NCBI RefSeq assembly: GCF_031458135.1
Contig: NZ_JAVDXW010000001.1
Location: forward strand, 1,116,001 to 1,180,000
Direction of reading: 5' to 3'
From: Haloactinomyces albus
GTDB taxonomy: Bacteria > Actinomycetota > Actinomycetes > Mycobacteriales > Pseudonocardiaceae
Length of the DNA stretch: 64,000 nucleotides
Shown: positions 61,112 to 64,000 of the stretch, in pieces
Layout: the number at the start of each line of letters is the position of its first letter
Position numbering within the stretch: the first letter of the stretch is position 1
Notes under the pieces: generated by a model
What the model saw: only the letters and a program-made list of their open reading frames with translations
The model's database searches: none
Told to the model about the DNA's origin: nothing
Position numbers and translations under genes: made by a program

Positions 61112-64000
61112 ATGAACACTCAGCAGGAGAGCCGACCGACCATCACACCTGCCATGCGGGAACAGGCGGCCAAGCAGCCCAACACATGGCTGTACGTGGT
61201 TGATCCGATCTTCACCGACCCCGGCTCCGAGATCCCGTCGTGGGGCTTCGTCGGTGGCTACCGGGTCGACGAGCGCGGTGAACTCACCGACGACTTCTCC
61301 CCGAATCCGAACTACCGGCCGTCACCGGTGGCGCTCCGGTTGCCCGCACCGACCAACGATGTCGAGCGCGCCCTGCAGTTGACCACGACGGGATACACCC
61401 ACGGCGAAACACTCCTGTCCGCGCTGCTGGATGCCGAACTGATCCTGTTCGCCCAGCCGCAGGGAAGCGGCCTGTTCACACTGGAACACGAGTCCGGGCG
61501 ACGACAGCTGCAGGTGTTCACCTCGGAGACCTATCTGCCCGCGAATTGGACCACATGGCAACGCATGACCGGCAGCGAGCTCGCGGGCCAGCAGCCTGCC
61601 GGGATGGACTTGCAGATCAATCCGACCAGTCCGGTCAAGGCCAGGGTCCCCGGTGAGGATCTGATCCAAGCTGCGGGCTCGGAACCGCACCAAGCCGCTG
61701 CCACACCGACTCCCGCACCATCCACCGAGGAGCAGGCAACGGCCGACCCCGCCGACCCCGCCCACTCCGATGTCGGACAGCGCTTCCTCGCAGCTTTGCT
61801 CGCCGGAGCGATCGGTGACGCGCTCGGAGCCGCGGTCGAGTTCCACCCCGTGGACCTGATCCGCAGCCGCTACGGCAAGCAGGGTGTGACCGACTACGAC
61901 CGTGACGGCGATCAGCCGGGCGCGTTCACCGACGACACCCAGATGGCCCTGTTCACCCTCGAAGGACTCGTCCGTGGCCACATCGCGATGCGCACCGCAG
62001 TGGCCGAAACCCCGCTGCCCGCGGTGCAGCTCGCCTATCAACGCTGGCTGCACACGCAGGGCTATGCCTGGCAACGAACAGCGGGGCCGTTTCTCGCCAC
62101 CCATCCGGAGCCCGACGGGTGGCTGATCGAACAGCACGAGCTGTTCAACGTGCGCTCGCCCGGCAGCAGTTGCATCACCGCCTTGCGGGAGTTCGCCGCC
62201 GGATCCGGTCCCGGTACCTTCGATCATGCTCTCAACAACTCCCGGAGCTGCGGTGGAGTCGTGCGCGCAGCACCGGTGGCGCTGTGGTCCGAGGATCCGA
62301 GGGAGGTCTTCGAACTCGCCGCCGCGACCGCCGCGCTGACCGACTCGGCTCCGAGTGGCTACCTGCCTGCCGGAGTGCTGGCCGTACTCGTGCACCAGCT
62401 GGTGCGGGGCGAGTCGTTGTTCGAGTCGATCCGCCGGGCTCGCTCCGTGCTGACCGTCCATGACGGCCATGCCGACACCGACCGTGCGCTGCAGGCCGCT
62501 GTGGACCTCGCCGGGAAGGGCACACCACGCCCGGAGCAACTCAAGGACGCACTGGGCAGCGGTTGGTCCGGCGACGAAGCACTCGCGATCGCCGTATGCG
62601 CGACACTGAGTACCGATACCATGGCCTCGGCCATCATGGTGGCGGTCAATCACTCCGGCGACAGCGACTCCACGGCCGCGATCTGCGGCAATCTCGCCGG
62701 TGCCCTGTACGGATCCGCCCAGCTGCCCGGAGTGTGGCTTCGCGATCTGCGGCAGCGGGAGATCATCGAAGCTCTGGGGAGAGACGCCCTACTCGAGTTC
62801 GGTCCCCGGCCTCCGGAATACCCGGCCGATCAGCGGTGGGCACAGCGATATCCGGCCAGGGGCGATACCTCGCAGCTGGCGTTCGTATCCAGTCCGAAAC
62901 CAGCGAGTGCACCGGAACAGCCGAACGGGGCCGACACGGTCTTCGCCACCCCGAATCCGGCCGGACCGGAACCCTCCCCAGAAGTCCCCACCACATCGAT
63001 CCCCACCACATCGATCCCCACCCCGGAGGCCTCCACCCCGGAGGTCTCCACCGCAGAGGTGTCCGCCGCCGCAGGGATGCCCACCGGAAAAATCCCCATC
63101 GGAAAGGTACCTGCCGAAGAGGCATCCACGTCCACCATGATGGTGCCGGTCGCCGAAGCGTCCACCTCCACCGCGATGATTCCGGTCGGAACCGGGCATG
63201 GGTCCGCGCCGGACCGACCCGCCCGGATTCTGGGCTGTCTGCTCGGCGGGGCCATCGGAGACGCGCTCGGCTATGCCGTCGAGTTCGAGTCACTCGACGT
63301 GATCCGGCACAAGTACGGCAAGGCGGGGCTGACCGACTTCGTCGACGCGCACCGCCCCGGCGGTTCGATCAGTGACGACACGCAGATGACTCTGTTCACT
63401 CTGGACGGGCTCATCCGGGCGAGTATCCGACGGCGCCTGTACGGAGAGATCGAACCGGCCACCCGGATCCAGCACGCCTACCAGCGCTGGCTGCACACGC
63501 AAGGCTACGACTGGAAGAACGCGGGTGGTCCCATCGCGACCTCCCCACCCGACGGGTGGCTGATCCGGCAGCGGGGTCTGTTCGTTCGGCGTGCTCCCGG
63601 GACGACCTGCGTACAGGCGCTGCACGACTACGCGGAAGGAACGAAGGCGGGCTCGTTCGACAACCGGCTCAACGATTCCAAGGGCTGCGGTGGCGTGATG
63701 CGCGCTGCCCCGGCGAGCCTGTGGTCCGAGGACACCTCCGAGGTGTTCCGCGTCGGAGCACTGTCGGGCGTGCTCACGCACGGGCATCCGAGCGGGTTCC
63801 TGCCCGCCGGGGCTCTCGCGGTGATCGTCCAATTGCTGCTGGCAGGCCGCAGCCTGCGCGAAGCCGTGGACCGTGCGCTGGCGGAGCTGTCCGCCTGGGA
63901 GGACCATCACGAAACCACCGCGTGCCTGCTTCGGGCGCGCGGACTCGCCGCCGAGGGGCCGCCGAGCCCCGAGCGTATCCAGAACGAACTCGGCAGAGGC
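61112..64000 (+). CDS. Multidomain protein: T7SS-associated N-terminus, two ADP-ribosylglycohydrolase domains (partial)
   Basis: The frame is open from ATG 61112 to the edge (963 codons, no stop). Residues 15-95 (REQAAKQPNTWLYVVDPIF, SWGFVGGYRVDERG, NPNYRPSPVALRL) match type VII secretion-associated proteins; about 90-200 resembles SseB. A first ADP-ribosylglycohydrolase domain (220-560) has GAIGDALGAAVEF, TDDTQM near 272 and HSGDSDST near 514, so both metal-binding ends are complete. A Pro/Thr-rich linker (560-700) with a 15-bp tandem repeat leads to a second domain (GGAIGDALGYAVEF, SDDTQM), cut by the edge. It should remove ADP-ribose from proteins or nucleic acid. Confidence 0.85.
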   Translation, partial: MNTQQESRPTITPAMREQAAKQPNTWLYVVDPIFTDPGSEIPSWGFVGGYRVDERGELTDDFSPNPNYRPSPVALRLPAPTNDVERALQLTTTGYTHGETLLSALLDAELILFAQPQGSGLFTLEHESGRRQLQVFTSETYLPANWTTWQRMTGSELAGQQPAGMDLQINPTSPVKARVPGEDLIQAAGSEPHQAAATPTPAPSTEEQATADPADPAHSDVGQRFLAALLAGAIGDALGAAVEFHPVDLIRSRYGKQGVTDYDRDGDQPGAFTDDTQMALFTLEGLVRGHIAMRTAVAETPLPAVQLAYQRWLHTQGYAWQRTAGPFLATHPEPDGWLIEQHELFNVRSPGSSCITALREFAAGSGPGTFDHALNNSRSCGGVVRAAPVALWSEDPREVFELAAATAALTDSAPSGYLPAGVLAVLVHQLVRGESLFESIRRARSVLTVHDGHADTDRALQAAVDLAGKGTPRPEQLKDALGSGWSGDEALAIAVCATLSTDTMASAIMVAVNHSGDSDSTAAICGNLAGALYGSAQLPGVWLRDLRQREIIEALGRDALLEFGPRPPEYPADQRWAQRYPARGDTSQLAFVSSPKPASAPEQPNGADTVFATPNPAGPEPSPEVPTTSIPTTSIPTPEASTPEVSTAEVSAAAGMPTGKIPIGKVPAEEASTSTMMVPVAEASTSTAMIPVGTGHGSAPDRPARILGCLLGGAIGDALGYAVEFESLDVIRHKYGKAGLTDFVDAHRPGGSISDDTQMTLFTLDGLIRASIRRRLYGEIEPATRIQHAYQRWLHTQGYDWKNAGGPIATSPPDGWLIRQRGLFVRRAPGTTCVQALHDYAEGTKAGSFDNRLNDSKGCGGVMRAAPASLWSEDTSEVFRVGALSGVLTHGHPSGFLPAGALAVIVQLLLAGRSLREAVDRALAELSAWEDHHETTACLLRARGLAAEGPPSPERIQNELGRG

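Overview
The window is high-GC actinobacterial chromosome. Its gene order follows two Mycobacterium tuberculosis blocks: ahpE, DUF3052, aceE, fasR and the fab/acc genes (Rv2238c-Rv2247), then dnaG, dgt, glyS, smtB/zur, uppS, recO, era, corC, ybeY, phoH, rsmE, dnaJ2, hrcA, hemW and nirA-cysH (Rv2343c-Rv2393). fabH lies inside the fab operon, the sulfate operon has a Cys leader peptide, and several F420-type (LLM) enzymes are present. I infer a member of the Pseudonocardiales; the genus cannot be read from the sequence.

Region 1 (1-6.7 kb) is accessory DNA. It holds a broken IS4-type transposase, an SMP-30 lactonase and an LLM oxidoreductase opposite a TetR regulator, a frameshifted CBS-HEPN protein in AT-richer DNA, and a tyrosine integrase carrying a GntR-like C-terminal domain. 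The integrase sits about 90 bp from the 3' end of a tRNA-Val, so this is one end of an integrated element whose other end lies left of the window.

Region 2 (6.9-18.9 kb) is core metabolism: peroxiredoxin, DUF3052, pyruvate dehydrogenase E1, a nucleoside deaminase, DUF3263, the activator FasR, and the operon fabD-fabH-acpP-fabF-accD for fatty-acid and long-chain acyl synthesis. A small decayed gene lies between fasR and fabD.

Region 3 (18.9-27.2 kb) is mixed: a membrane protein and DUF3145, a flavin disulfide-type reductase, an LLM enzyme, a 24-residue double zinc-knuckle protein, bacterioferritin with its ferredoxin under an iron box, two tRNAs, and a methyltransferase.

Region 4 (27.3-54.6 kb) is the housekeeping block: DNA primase, a serpin, dGTPase, glycyl-tRNA synthetase, the zinc regulators SmtB and Zur, uppS, recO, era, a ClC exchanger opposite a MarR regulator, the corC-ybeY-phoH group, HIT, rsmE, dnaJ, hrcA, a decayed and an intact toxin-antitoxin pair, and hemW.

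Region 5 (54.7-60.7 kb) is the assimilatory sulfate operon: leader peptide, sulfite reductase, zinc ribbon, APS reductase, ATP sulfurylase (cysD, cysN) and sirohydrochlorin ferrochelatase. Region 6 (61.1 kb to the edge) is one very long open frame joining a type VII secretion-associated N-terminus to two ADP-ribosylglycohydrolase domains. It is the most unusual protein in the window, and it runs off the right edge.
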